Positions 50,281 to 62,575 are shown, numbered from the stretch's first letter. The stretch is 64,000 nt of DNA from Hepsetus odoe (GCA_017165825.1 CM029383.1:12097712-12161711), one strand, 5' to 3'. The notes: generated from the sequence alone by a model not told the origin. Numbers and translations are program-made.

Positions 50281-50509
50281 AAGTGAAAGTGAACGAATGT
50301 GAATACAGAAGCACAGCACATAGTGACGCACAACATATTACTTTGCTGCATTTAACCCATCACACACAGTGGAGCAGTGGGCAGCCATATCCAGCGCCCA
50401 GGGATTAGTGTTGGGACGGTACCTTGATCAAGGGTAACTCAGGGCAACCTAATGATCTGAGACTCCAACCCATGTCCTTCCAGTCATGGGGCCCAGTTTA
50501 TAACCATTG
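50281..50509 (-). repeat. tRNA-derived SINE, ACTTTCAC tail
   Basis: Minus-strand copy with AAGTGAAAGTGAACG start, GCGCCCAGGGATTAGTGTTG, GACTCCAACCCATGTCC. Diverged. Confidence 0.78.
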
Positions 50510-50561
50510 ATTAGATACAGACTCACAGCATTGCATTATAAATGTAATGAATACTATTAAG

Positions 50562-50827
50562 TGTGGGTTTCCTCCCCGGAGATCCGGTTTCCTCCAACCG
50601 TCCAAAGACATGCATGTCAGGTCTCAGGACTGGAGAGGATAATTTGTCCGTAGGTGTGTGTGAGTGTGTTAGTCTGCGTGTCTGTCCTGCGATGGACTGG
50701 CGATCTGTCCAGGGTGTTTCCTCGCCGTTCGCCCTGTCAGAGCTGGGATAGACTCCAGCCCCCCCCCCGCAACCCTAATTAGGACAAGCAGCTAAGAAAA
50801 TGAGTGAGTGACTGAGTGAGTGAGTGA
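50562..50827 (+). repeat. SINE, second head type (5'-truncated) with GACCTGTCC-type tail
   Basis: GGTTTCCTCCAACCGTCC body, TGCGATGGACTGGCGATCTG, CTAATTAGGACAAGCAGC and GAGTGAGTGAGTG end. Same arrangement as 2561-2929. Confidence 0.8.
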
Positions 50828-51119
50828 AATGTGTGGTTCTTATGTAATGTATATAGATATTAAATGCATGTCATGAGAGAATCTGCTTATCTAAACATAA
50901 AAATAGCAAGTAAATAAGCAAACTACATTTTCTTTTTTATGAGTAAATGAAGTTATTTTCATAGGGAGAGGCACTTACACCAGGGCCTGTAACATGAGAC
51001 ATCTCCAACAGATGGCAGAATCCTCCAGCACACAGTAGAAAGTGTTTCAGACTTTGCTGACAACCGCCAGTGTGTTACTAGCTGACTGTTGATTAAACTT
51101 CTGACAATGACAGTCCTAC

Positions 51120-51350
51120 TGGGCACCAGTGGCCTAGTGGTTAGGGAGTTGGCCACAGCATCAGAAGGATTGTGAGTTCAAACCCCTTACCAGTAGGTTG
51201 CCCTGAAGTACCCTTGTACAAGGTACTGTAACTGTCACTGTTCCTTGGGTGCTTTCATAGTTGCCCCATGGTGTGTGCCTGGGTTAAATGCAGAAGTCCA
51301 ATTTCATTGTGGTTTGCTGTGTTCTCACAATGACAAGAATAATTGCTTTC
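51120..51350 (+). repeat. tRNA-derived SINE, full length, ACTTTCAC-type tail
   Basis: CAGTGGCCTAGTGGTTAGGG head, GAGTTCAAACCCC box B, TTGGGTGCTTTCATAGTTGC body, CACAATGACAAGAATAATTG tail. Confidence 0.84.
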
Positions 51351-52619
51351 TTTACTATTTTCAAATGACATGAATTTATATTTCATTTATCAGCCCAGCA
51401 TGTGGACTAACACACAGCTAAATGTGACAGACTCTGAAATGTGTTCCCTGCAGGATTGTAAGCTCACATTAGGGTCAGACAGACACAAGTGGCAGCTGCA
51501 CCACATTAGATTTTGTTCAAGGGCTCTTTAGGTAATGTATGGGTCCCAATACTAAAGTCTGGTAATGTTTCTGTATTTTTAAATCCAAAGTTATTAGATT
51601 TTTTTGGTTATAAATGTTTCACAAAAATGACTAATGTAGGAAGCCATAAAATTCCATATATCTTTTTTTTTCTTTAAAATAGATTTTTTTCCATTTTTTT
51701 TTCTGTTTTTTCAACAACTGAGCTATTTTTGGCATTTTCACAATAGATGAAATGTAGATAAAGTGTAAATGTATTAAAGATAAAATTTGATTTAAATTGA
51801 ATACATTTTAACCAGAAGTAGGTTTTTAAAATAGCATCACTCAAAAATAATATTTAGCAAAATAGTTGCATGTGAAGCTGGCAAAAATGGTATATGTGTG
51901 AGTAAATTTGTTATCAATTTAACTGGAAAAATGTAAACGCTCACAAAACTGTGAAGATACTTTAATCCCAAAAATATTTCAAAATGTTGATCATATTATC
52001 TAACTCACATACCATTCTGGTATCAAGCCATGTTTTATAATTAGTCTTATGTCCACTAGTGGTAGAGACCTGACATATTATCAAAAATCAGTAAAAGATG
52101 AAAAAATAAAGATTTCAGGAATGACTGATGAGGAAAATCAGCAGCTTATAACAATCTCACTTTCACTCTCGTTTCCAGGTTGATACAGAATACCTTCATT
52201 TACTTTCAGCATGTGTCTTCCATCCTACCAAGTCAGGGGAGATCATTTATAGAGATATTAGTATCCAAACATGGCTCATTTCTATATGAGGCCAATTAAA
52301 TGAAATAGTTACAAGGACTGAAAATGTATAGGCCTCAGGTTTGGATCCATTCATGCAATACACAAGATTTAAACAAAAAGTGAGAAGCGCTGCCAGAGTG
52401 TTATCTGATTTAACAGGAGGTGACCCATTATCAGTGGCCATGATGGATGAAGGGGTTTATCGTCACCGAGGGAGACGAGGAGGATGGTCAGAAATGATGC
52501 AATGGCTGGTCAGGTGTTACAAAAAAAGAGGCACAGAGAGAAAGTGAGAGAAAGAGTGTGACAGAGGAGAGAAAGAGAGTGAGAGAAGAGGGAAAGAGAG
52601 AAGATAGTAAGAGAAAAAA

Positions 52620-52642
52620 TGTGTGTGTGTGTGTGTGTGTGT
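52620..52642. repeat. (TG)n microsatellite
   Basis: About 11 TG units within a GA-rich stretch upstream of grik1. Confidence 0.93.
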
Positions 52643-52672
52643 GAGAGTGTATGTGAGAGAGAGAGAAGATAG

Positions 52673-52675
<3 letters not shown>

Positions 52676-52728
<53 letters not shown>
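52676..52728. repeat. (GA)n microsatellite upstream of grik1
   Basis: About 26 GA units, roughly 290 bp before the grik1 ATG. Confidence 0.95.
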
Positions 52729-52730
<2 letters not shown>

Positions 52731-52772
52731 TAAATAACTCTAATCCTCTGGCTGGGCTCTCAGTATCTCGAG

Positions 52773-52796
52773 CGTGTGTGTGTGTGTGTGTGTGTG
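52773..52796. repeat. (TG)n microsatellite in grik1 promoter region
   Basis: Twelve TG units at the edge of the CpG-rich block. Confidence 0.95.
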
Positions 52797-52827
52797 GAGT
52801 CGCTGGGTTTTCTCTCGGGTGAGGGAG

Positions 52828-52968
52828 ATGAAGTGCGGGGAGCAGCAGCAGCGGATGGCGCTCTTTCTCTGGGGTTTCTCTGAACATGTGTCCGAGCGCG
52901 CGGCGGCGGGAAAGCGCGGGAAGCGGGCCGGACTGCAGGCGTTTGGAGCCCGACGGCCGCTTTACTGA
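52828..52968 (+). other. possible upstream ORF in grik1 leader
   Basis: 46 codons plus stop (M-K-C-G-E-Q-Q-Q-R-M ... A-R-R-P-L-Y), Arg/Ala-rich from CpG sequence, 49 bp before the main ATG. It counts only if transcription starts upstream of 52828. Confidence 0.35.
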
Positions 52969-52979
52969 GAGTGTGTGAC

Positions 52980-53060
52980 ATGAAGTTCGACAGACCACAG
53001 ACTTCGATTACGGAGCCATGGAGAAAAGAAAGAGACTGCTTTTGTTGCTTTTCGTCATGA
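52980..53060 (+). other. possible overlapping upstream ORF of grik1
   Basis: ATG at 52980 opens 26 codons in another frame, crosses the main ATG at 53018 and stops at 53058-53060. If used, it would lower initiation at the main start. Confidence 0.35.
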
Positions 53061-53102
53061 TGTCAAAGTTATTCCTTAGCGAGCAGCAGGTTCTCCGGAT
53101 CG
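53018..53102 (+). CDS. grik1: grik1 exon 1: signal peptide of kainate receptor subunit GluK1
   Basis: The ATG (GCC before, G after: strong context) encodes a basic M-E-K-R-K-R start and a hydrophobic L-L-L-L-L-F-V-M-M core, a typical signal peptide. S-E-Q-Q-V-L-R-I-G follows, where the GluK1 ligand-binding ectodomain begins (Q-V-L-R-I-G-G-I-F-E-T in mammals; GRIK2 has V-L-R-F-G). Donor GTAAGT at 53103, phase 1, matches the expected split in the Gly codon. The gene encodes a subunit of glutamate-gated cation channels at synapses. The rest of the gene lies beyond the window. Position and strand downstream of tiam1 agree with the human order. Confidence 0.85.

Positions 53103-53105
<3 letters not shown>

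Positions 53106-53136
<31 letters not shown>
53106..53136. repeat. (CT)n microsatellite at grik1 exon 1 donor
   Basis: Begins inside the donor GTAAGTCTCT and is followed by TTC/TTG triplets to 53179. Confidence 0.95.
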
Positions 53137-53138
<2 letters not shown>

Positions 53139-53179
53139 TTCCTTCTTCTTGTTCTTGTTGTTGTTGTTCTTCTTCTTCT

Positions 53180-54140
53180 GACTATAAGCAAGCAGCAGTA
53201 TGGTCTCGTCCGGAGAAAGAGCACTACAGATGCAGTGTTTGCTCTGAGGGTGTTGATGAAGTATAGAGAAGGTCAGAAGGAGTTGCATTGTGCCTTTGTG
53301 GACTTCTGTGTGCCTAGAGAAGAGTTGTGGTTTAGTATGAGGAAGTCAGGTTTTACAGAGAAGTATGTGAGAGTGGTTCAGGATATGTATGAGGGCAGTG
53401 TGACAGTGGTGAGATCTGCAGTAGGAGTGACGGATACATTTAATGTAGACATTGGGTTACATCAAGGATCACCGCTGAGCCCATTCTTGCTTGCAGTAGT
53501 AATGGACACGTTGATGGATGAGCTTAGGCAGGAGTCCATGTGGACGATGATGTTTGCTGATGCAATTGTGATCTGTAGCGAGAGTAGGGAGCAGCTTGAG
53601 GAGACCCTGGAGAGATGGAGATATGCTCTAGAGAAGAGAGGAATGAAAGTGAGTAGGACAAAGACATAATACATGAGTGTTAATGAAAGGGAGGAAAGTG
53701 GAGTGGTTAGGATGCAGGGAGCAGAGGAGACAGAGTTAAAGGAGTTTAAATGCTTGGGATCAACAGTTCAGAGAGTTAACAGCGAGTGTAGAAGAGAGAT
53801 GAAGAGGAGAGTGCAGGCAGGTTGGAATGGGTGGAGAAGAGTGAAAGGTAGGGAGACCAGCTATGCTATGCAGGTTGGAGATGGTGGTGCTGACAAAAAG
53901 ACAGAAGGCAGAGCTGGAGGTGTCAGAGTTAAAGATGCTGGTAAGTCTGAGCAGAGACGAGGATTATATAAGATGGAGTTGCCAGGAAGAGAAAAGAAAA
54001 AGGCCAAAGAGGAGGTTAAAGGATGTAGTGAGAGAGGACAGGTAGATGGTCGGTTTGAATGTGGACAATGCTGAGGACCAGAAGAATTGGAAACGGATGA
54101 TCCAATGTGGCAACCCCTAAACAGGAACAGGTAAAAGAAG
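53180..54140 (+). pseudogene. truncated non-LTR retrotransposon, dead reverse transcriptase
   Basis: A + strand frame (53235-53669, then 53673 on in another frame) shows reverse transcriptase blocks: F-V-D-F, V-P-R-E-E-L-W, K-Y-V-R-V-V-Q-D-M-Y, L-H-Q-G-S-P-L-S-P-F-L and M-M-F-A-D-A-I-V-I, then E-R-W-R-Y-A-L-E-K-R-G-M-K-V-S. The catalytic A-D-D is A-D-A, residues between F-V-D-F and V-P-R-E-E are missing, a stop falls after K-T-K-T and the 5' part is absent. The end (about 54090-54150) matches a common fish LINE terminus, GATGATCC...GGCAACCCC, with an AAGAA-type tail. The clade is not fixed. Confidence 0.85.
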
Positions 54141-54177
54141 AAAAAGAAAACTCTCTCTCTTTTTCTTATTCTTCTTA

Positions 54178-54184
<7 letters not shown>

Positions 54185-54236
<52 letters not shown>

Positions 54237-54265
54237 ATATATATATATATATATAGTTATATATA

Positions 54266-54314
<49 letters not shown>
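54185..54314. repeat. (CT)n then (TA)n compound microsatellite
   Basis: About 23 CT units, then about 80 bp of TA repeats with small breaks, directly after the LINE remnant tail. Confidence 0.95.
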
Positions 54315-54315
<1 letters not shown>

Positions 54316-57300
54316 TTCTCTTTTGTTCTTTTTCATCTCTTTCTCTCTTTAAATTTATTATTATAAAGTTACTATCCACATTGCACAAGTGTTTAACTAT
54401 GGACCAGCTTTGGGCATCTATGGATGGTGAATTTCCATGGACTGTGAGTGAGAAACAGCGCTCTAACAGTGGGGTAGGGCTGATGACCACCAGTGCCTCC
54501 CTGCACCGTCCTGCCAGTCGGTAAATCCCTAAAGCAGTTTTAGTAACCTACATTAATCCTCTTTCCTAGCCAAGGCTTCATTTGCCCCTACTTTCCAAAA
54601 GGCTGGACCTTTTCTGAAACACTGAGGCTGACCCAGTGCATGTACGGCCTATTTTTGCCCCAAATGTCTCTTTACTCTCTGAATATCCCACCACCTTCCT
54701 GACAGTTAACTTCACTCCAACTCTGAATAGGCCATTACATTTTTTTTTTTTTTACAATAAAGAGGGGCAGCATTAGCCCCGGCTGACTCCTTGGATTATG
54801 TCACACCATTGCTTTTTGTCACTTATTAAAACTGTCTCACCTTTGCACTTCACTGCCACCCCTAGGCTAATAACATTGATTTCACATGAATTCTCTACTC
54901 ACACAGCAATTACTTCACAGTATTTGCAGAGCAGCCTTAGTAACATATTTACCAGAACATATTGAGGACATATAGAAGTTCTGTCCTCCTGGACACATTG
55001 CCATTTATCAGATTAATAACCCTCTTCATAGGTATATCGGAAAGGGTAAGATAATGTCTTTTTAATCCTTTATGTTCTGCCTTTTTAAAATGTTTCATTT
55101 TGTAGTGTCTTTTTTAGCATTTACAAATGGTACACAATAAATCAATTGTTTTAGAATATTATAAATGTAAAGTCAGTCAAAATGTATTGAAATCTGTGCA
55201 GTTTTGAAAAGTTGATGAAATTTCACTCAGGTCTTACAGTGATTAGTGGTGCTGTCTCAATTCCTAGCCGTTTCTAAATGCTTCTCTCATGATCTGTAGA
55301 TGAGAGAAGCACCATGAAAGGAACATCTCTGTATGGCTGTGCTAAATAAAACACCATTAGCTTGAGGCATATTGTCTAATTGTGAGTCAGTAAGGGAAAG
55401 ACTCGGGGTGTGTGTCACTGAGTCAGAAAGGTTTCAGACAAAATTTGGTTTGGCGTTGCAAACCTGGGATTCAATTCAGTAATTTCTAAGAAAAACAAAG
55501 ACCTGAAATTTCTTTGTCCCCATCGATTTATTATCCTTACAAATGTCCTTTTATGCATCAATGTTTTTTTTCTGGGCCCTCACTTGCATTGGTCTGAATG
55601 CTGTTCTAGATTCGAAGGGTGTTAGAACATTAAGACCCATCATCTTTTTAAAGGAAAATGCTGCTTTGGATTCCTCCAAAAAGATCTGAAACATCAAGGA
55701 AAGAACAAGAGCATTTAAACAATATGCAGCATGGAATAAATATGTATTCAAAGCAGTGCTCAAACCAGTACCTGCCACATTACAGCTTAATACTCCACCA
55801 CGTTGCCTAAAGGCAAGTCTGCCTCCAGAGCTCAACACTGCAGTGAACCAGTAAAACATTTGGCTCAGCCACTTGTAATACTTCTATTCTCCATTTAAAA
55901 TATCTTTTTTTCTCTCTCTTTTGGTTCTCCATTTAAAAACTTTACTTTTTGGACTCTAATTAGCTATATGCCTAAGGTAGAGAACACAAAACACATTACT
56001 TATTATATCTGCCTTTTAAATGCTTATAAAACAGACCTAAAAGAGCCCCTTGAAAAGCCAACAACTGTTTCCATTAACCAACCAGCACTTTTGTCATTAA
56101 ATATGATTGTACCTCAGGGTAACATAAACTGCATTATTTGAGTCTTCTTTTTCATAAACGCTTACATATAAATGTCATATCTTTACTTTACGCCTCTGGT
56201 GAGCAAGGATGGCAGTGTGGCTCTAATACTCATAACATTTCTATTTCATGGATTATTTGTTGGACGTTATCCTTCATTGAGTTAATGGCTGCAGATGCTT
56301 CCTGAACAAACGTTCTTGTAGACTTTCTATATTCTGGCCTCGCTTTCAGAACACTTTCAGACGTATTCGCACGAGCTCTGTGTTTTGTCTGATGCACAGA
56401 ACAACCAAACCGACAGCTCAGCAGTTTGAAATAATTAGATACAAATGTTAAATATAACCTTTTAAAGTCAAAACTCTCTTAATATCAGCTTTATTTTACT
56501 AGGAATTGGTGTATTAGTGTAGTGTAGTTGGGTACTGTTTTCCAAATATATAATGGTCTCAGATGATAATTAAGTTTACATTAATAAAATTAATGAACCT
56601 GTGCTTTCTCAGTATTGAAACCGTGTGCAAGAGCATGATTAAAAAAGTACATTTGATTACTTTGCTTAGAGTTTTACCAGAGGGAACAAGCTTTAGAGAA
56701 AGTAAACTTACTGTTTATTAAGCATATATTATAACCAATTCATTCAAAATTAGGGATACACATGTATGGGAATTTTGGGCCGATGCTTATTTTTTCTTAT
56801 TTTCTCATGCACATACAGTTGCATGCGACAGTCCTACTGAAATTAGATTTTATTTTAGATTTTATGAATAATATAAGTCTACATTCTTTTTAGACAACAA
56901 ACTTTATGTAAAAATGTTTTTATGCTGTTTTGAGATCATCGTTTCTGTGTACACCAGTCAGACTCAACATTAAATCCATTGACAGAAGAAGTAAATAGCA
57001 CTGATTATCATGTTATAGTGACACCTGTCATAGAGTGAGACAAGTGAAATGTCAGTTTTTGAAGTTAATGGCTTGGAACCAAGAAATATGGGCAAGCATA
57101 TGGTTATGAACAATTTATGGTTTATGTTTATATGACAGTGTTAAAGCATATCCAGGACAAAAGGTCTTGTAAGGTGTTCCTGATGTGCAGTTTTTGGCCA
57201 ATGGAAGGACAGGTCGTGAGCCAGCAATGAGCTCACTGATGCCCAACTGATCTGATCCCTCAGAAGTGCTATTGTAACATAAATGTGTCAGAACACACAG

Positions 57301-57675
57301 TGCATTGCAGCTTGATGAATATGAGGCTGTGTAGCCACAAAACCATTCAGAGTGCCCATGCTGACCTTGGGATCCTCCTCTGAGTCCTCCTTGGACAACA
57401 CTGCTGTAGACACACCTTCAGCACACCTTTAGCACACCTTCAGAGGTTTTGTGGAGTCAATGTTGCACTCGGTGAGATCTGTTTTGACACCAAGGGAAGC
57501 GACACAAAATTAGGCAGGTAGTTATGGTTAATGTTAAGTTAAGGTAATGTTATGGTTATTGTATTTGTAATTTTCAACATGTTAAATTCCCCAAACAAGC
57601 AGTAATCATCCATTGAAATAAGCAGACATGTGTTCTCCGTAGAGGATGTATGCATTTTTTGTTTCATTAAAATGT

Positions 57676-57920
57676 GTGAAAGTGACAACTTGTCATTGTA
57701 AAACACAGCAAAGCACACGGTGAACCACAATGAAGTGCAAACAAAATTTTACCCATACACATAGTGCAGCAGGAGGCAGCTTTTGAAAGCGCCCAGGGAG
57801 CAGTGATGGGGATGGTACCTTGCTCAAGAGTTCCTCAGGGCAGCCTGCTGGTCTGGGATTCAAACCCATGGCCTTTCAATCCTGGGGCCAACTCCCTAAC
57901 CACTTGGCGACCACTGCCCC
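57676..57920 (-). repeat. tRNA-derived SINE, full length, ACTTTCAC tail
   Basis: GTGAAAGTGACAACTTGTC start, GAAAGCGCCCAGGGAGCAG body, ATTCAAACCCATGGCC box B complement, CGACCACTGCCCC end. Confidence 0.86.
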
Positions 57921-57975
57921 AACATGTCATTTGATCAGGGGCTGGAAAACTTTGCATTTGACTGCATCTGCTGAT

Positions 57976-58130
57976 GTCAGTCAGTCAGTCATTTTCTGGG
58001 CCGCTTGTCCTAATTAGGGTCGCCGGGGGGTGCTGGAGTCCATCCCAGCTCACACAGGGCGAAGGACGGGGGACAGGTCGCCAGCCTATGGCAGGGAGGA
58101 GCAAACTGACGGGGACGGCCCCTTGCTCAA
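57976..58130 (-). repeat. SINE body and GACCTGTCC-type tail, minus strand
   Basis: CAGTCAGTCAGTCATTTTC start, CCGCTTGTCCTAATTAGGG, CCATCCCAGCTCACACAGG, then the body CCCCTTGCTCAA; the head is missing. Confidence 0.82.
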
Positions 58131-60348
58131 AGTGCATCTGCTGATGCTCATACATAAACATTTAATAAAATGTAGGAACAGAGATAGGATTCACCTGGAT
58201 TAACATTGCACAGAAAAGTAATATTTCAATAGGGTTATGAATGCATTAATCTACAACAGCCCAACATCTCCTGGATGTTTTGCTTTTTAAGAATAAAATA
58301 AAAATGTAAAATATGAGTTCGAAATTTTGTTCAAATTGAAACAAAATGTAAATATTATGTTTTATGCCACTAAAACTTGTGACCAATGGATACATGAGGC
58401 AAATTGCCCCAGCACTAATCCGCAGACTGTGTTCAAACAAGAGCACGGAAGTCCAGATGCAGGGCGTTTCAGTAGAACCTAAGGATGCGCAGCTCTGTGA
58501 GTGTCTGAGTAAATGCTGAGGTGTTGCGTCTCGCTGTGTGGTCAGCACAGGGAAATATGCAGGACTGGCGGAAACACGCAGGCCCTCTCAAGGAATTAAT
58601 CCTGTTAGATGTGGCACAGTGTGACCTCAGATGCATGATTCAGGTGTGAAATGCCACTGCTCCACAGCAATCAGAGCAATTTATTGAAGCCTGAATGTGT
58701 GTGCCCAGCGTTAGACGTTCCTCTGCCGTTTCTGTGCACTCATGCATCTTTTTAAAGTGTTCAAAGTGTATTTTCGTGTGTTTACGCTTTCACTCATGTT
58801 CATGCTGGCTTCATAGCCCCATGCATCTTCTCAGGCATGTTTAAAGCAGTACGCTAGCTGAAAATTCACAGAAGAGCTGTGGTAACTAGATGTTTTCTCA
58901 AACTTTTTTCAGTATGCAGACATTCTCACCATAGTTGTCATCATTTTTATTTATATGGCACTTTTCCCATGCTCAAGGTTTTGCAATTATAGAGCACTGA
59001 CACATAAAAAGGACACTTTTATAAGCAAAACAGGGAAAAAACTACGGTGAGACAAATACTGTATTCCAAAAACAAAGACTTTTAAGACTTTTGGGGGTAC
59101 TCTGCTAAATAATCCACCACCCATGGTGGCCAATCTAATACAAAGCAAAATAAAACAAATTAGGCACTCACCAAGATGCGGCAATTTGCTCAGTGTGCTC
59201 TCAGTGGAAACAAATTCAATTCACACCTGGAGAGGTTTTTCTTTTACTTTTTTCTCTCAGCTATATTATTAAAGTCTTTTATTGTAGGCTTTTTTTTTTT
59301 AATAGATCCCAGTTTTTTTATTGTTGCTGTGTATTGTTTCCATATACTGTATTCATTCAAATGTTTTAAATTTTTTTTTAAAGACTGGTTTGTATTCAGA
59401 TTATGTATGTTGAGTATGTTGTCACTTTTAGTCATCCAGTGTCAATAATTACTACTATACCTAAAATGATCCGTTCACTCAATTACGGACAGATTTTTAA
59501 TTTTTTTTATTTTACTGTTCGTTTTCCCCATGAACAGTGAATCTTTAGTACCTCCATATTGTACATTATAAGTGGCCATCTTACAAGTTTTTATGGAGTT
59601 TTTCTGTATTATTTTACAAGGCATATATGTCTTGCTCCTTGATTTTAACAGAATGATGCAAAAAAAGAAGAAAGAAAGACCCTTTGGGACAAGCATAGGG
59701 TGTGACTGCATGTTGGAGAAAAATTAAAGACGCTCTAAAAGTAGTGCCTTCTGTCTCCCTGATACAAAGACAACTGCACACTCTGTGTTTTCTTTTGTTT
59801 GCAGTCAACATGGATGGATTTGGATGAGATTCCATGAATCTGAATAAGGAGGAAGGCACTGTTTTGATGTTGCAGTCCCTGAGTGTTTACTGCGTGCCAT
59901 TATGATGGGTGCATGAAATACAGAGAAAGAGAGTGTTAGAACTGGAGGGTGGTTCTGGCTTCTACTCTTCTGTCTGTGTGCGTTTGCCAGAAATGCGTCA
60001 CTTTGCTATGAACAGCTAACTACGATTTACAGATCTTATCGCAGTGATGTTCTCTACAGTAAACTGTTCAGAAAGGTGTTCATTAATCATAGAAGGGTTA
60101 AATCTTTGTTTATTATTTTAATGCATTCATTTGCATAATTTAAATGTTTGGGTTTGCACTAATCTATGTAATGAAATACTATATATGAATGAGCCATTGC
60201 ACCAGTGACTGAATTAGTATTTTTAAATCAGCCTAAAAAAACTAAAATGAGTGAAGCAAGTATTGTCAGGGCACAACCAGTGACCAGCTCATATAACAGA
60301 GATAACAGCGCAACGTCACTGTTTATAAAAAGTAGTGCTAAAGTTAAA

Positions 60349-60600
60349 GGCAGCGGTGGCCTAGTGGTTAGGAGTTCGGCCTGGATCAGAAGGTTGTGGG
60401 TTAAATTCCCACACTAGTAGGTTGCCCTGAGGTACTCTTGAGCAAGGTATCGTCCACATCACTGCTCCCCGGGCGCTTTCAATAGCTGCCCCCTGCTGCA
60501 CGTGTGTGTACGGGTGAAACGCAGAGGTTGAATTTTTATGTGTTGTGCTGTGCTGCGTTTCACAATGACAAGAATAGTCACTTTCACTTCACTTTCACTA
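60349..60600 (+). repeat. tRNA-derived SINE, near-consensus copy, ACTTTCAC tail
   Basis: GGCAGCGGTGGCCTAGTGG head, AGGTTGCCCTGAGGTACTC body, CGGGCGCTTTCAATAGCTGC, tail with CACTTCACTTTCAC duplication. One of the youngest-looking copies. Confidence 0.88.
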
Positions 60601-62510
60601 TATGACATTTACATGTGGCGGTGTGTATATGTGTTGAAATAGTAGTTATAATACAATAACAGATTGTTTGAAATGCTTTAAGCCATGCTTAAACTGTGGA
60701 GTGTGGGGAAGCTTTTAAAGTCATTCTCTCACAAAAAAGTGATATGTTTGCTAGGGTTCGTTTTTTTAAAGAACCCAAAATATCTAAGGGTTTCTGAAAT
60801 CTGCCTGACAAGCTTTAAAGAGAATAGACTGGATCCGCTTGCAGTGGCTTTATTAACCATAAGCAGATTGAAACAGATCAACGAGGAAACACCAGCGGAT
60901 GGGCTCGCAATTCCATAAACAACCTGGCAGAGAAAAACCAGAAAGCGTTCCTTATCACAAAAGGCACAGCTCAGAAACTAGTAATCAACCAAAGACTTCA
61001 CTGAGAGTGGCAGATCTGGCTGGCTTAAGAGCACTAAGCAGACAGAGTCAGTGATCAATATGCTGGAGAGAGGTGGGCGTTGAGCCTGGTTTATGACATT
61101 CTGGGACTGTATTCGACACCTGCTACAGCTTCCTTCAAATATGAGTAAATCAAATCAAATCAAATCAAATATTTATTTATTTTATTAACTGTGCAACACT
61201 AATGAACATCTTGATGGTTGCTAATAGTTAGTCATTCTCTGTTTCTTAATGCACGAGAAACTCTCAGTTTTGTTCCAAGGGATTATCCTCCAATAGTGTA
61301 TTCTCCTGCTTTTCCTGAAATGGTTTCGGTTCTCTGATCCCATCTGTCATTCAGACTCAGAGTTAAACTGTCGCCTTGCTGTGCTGAAAGGAAAGGTCAA
61401 GTGTCCAGAGAGCCTTTAAGACACTGATTTCCTCATTAACACTGGAAAAATGAGACATTCGTAGCGCAAAAGTATAATTGCAGAGCACAACACCACAGCA
61501 AAATACATATTACAGCCGGGAGCTGCAAAATGTCTTTTGTGTTCTGTGAAATGTGGCTACATGATGATTTGGCTGACTTTGGGGTGATGGAAAGAATTTC
61601 TTCTTCTGTTGATAGGCCCTCTTTTAGGTGAATCGGGGCTGTGTGTGTGTGTGTGTTTGTGTGTTTGTGTAAAGTCCTGATATACCTTTACAGTTTAATT
61701 TAGCCCCTTAAAGTCATCCTTTTGGAAAACCTGTGTTGACTTTTAAGATGGCGGTACACACACTGAGAAGAAAACTGTTTGAAGACAATTTGGAGGAAAA
61801 ATCATTTCCTTACATTTATCCGTGACTTTGTAATTGTATATACAGTCGATGTGTTTTTCTTCACTGCACACGCATCATGTTTTGAGCTTGAAATACAGAA
61901 ACAAAAGCATATGCCTGTTGGCTTTCTAGTGTAGATGTTAAACTGAAGTCTGCACCGCTGCCTAAGCTATCACCATCACTTAGGATTTACACTGGGCCTG
62001 GCATTGATGAGTCTTTGTAGTGTCTGCTGATCAAAGCCAGCAAGTAAGTCATACCTACAGCGTGTGTCACTCTCTCACCCAGCTTGGCTCTCGGGGGCTT
62101 GATGAATAGGTAATGCTTTTTCAATTTATATGAGTGCCACAGTAAATGACCGCAGTCCCCTGGGAACGTGAACTATTTACTGCTTGCTTTCGAGCTGAAA
62201 GTAAAGGTATGGTTTAATTTGAGGTTCTGGTCTTGATTTAACGGTAAAATAGATTTCTTTTTCTTTTTGTCAACTGTCATACCCAAAGAAATTATGAGAA
62301 ATGTAGGTAATTGAAAAAAACTTTGCCAGCACTGCACAAAATTATAAAATGACAAAAGCACCCAAAGTTACAGAGGGGTCATTCATTATAGCTGTTACAG
62401 AACTGAACTGACCTGACTGTACTCTTGCCTCTGGAGACTCCTGTTCCAATGAATAGAAATTAAGCATTAAGCATAGCAGTAACCATTCCCCAACTGAGTA
62501 TACACACATA

Positions 62511-62511
62511 G

Positions 62512-62571
<60 letters not shown>
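62511..62571. repeat. (CA)n(GA)n compound microsatellite
   Basis: About 7 CA units followed by about 23 GA units. Confidence 0.95.

Positions 62572-62575
<4 letters not shown>

Larger units (their letters stand above)
47811..52739. other. tiam1-grik1 intergenic region
   Basis: About 5 kb with no supported gene. SINEs at 48256, 49238, 50281, 50562 and 51120, then AT-rich unique sequence 51355-52550 and a GA/TG-rich stretch 52540-52735 leading into the grik1 promoter. Confidence 0.75.
52740..53017 (+). promoter_or_regulatory. grik1 promoter / 5' leader, CpG-rich
   Basis: A sharp rise in GC and CpG (GCGCGCGG-type sequence near 52895-52960) compared with the AT-rich surroundings, directly before the grik1 start codon. 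(GA)n and (TG)n tracts flank it upstream. Upstream ATGs occur at 52828 and 52980. The start site cannot be placed, and no TATA box was seen. Confidence 0.55.

Noticed and set aside
58246..58548. Minus-strand 100-codon open frame in grik1 intron 1
   Set aside because: Low-complexity hydrophobic end, no domain or splice context.
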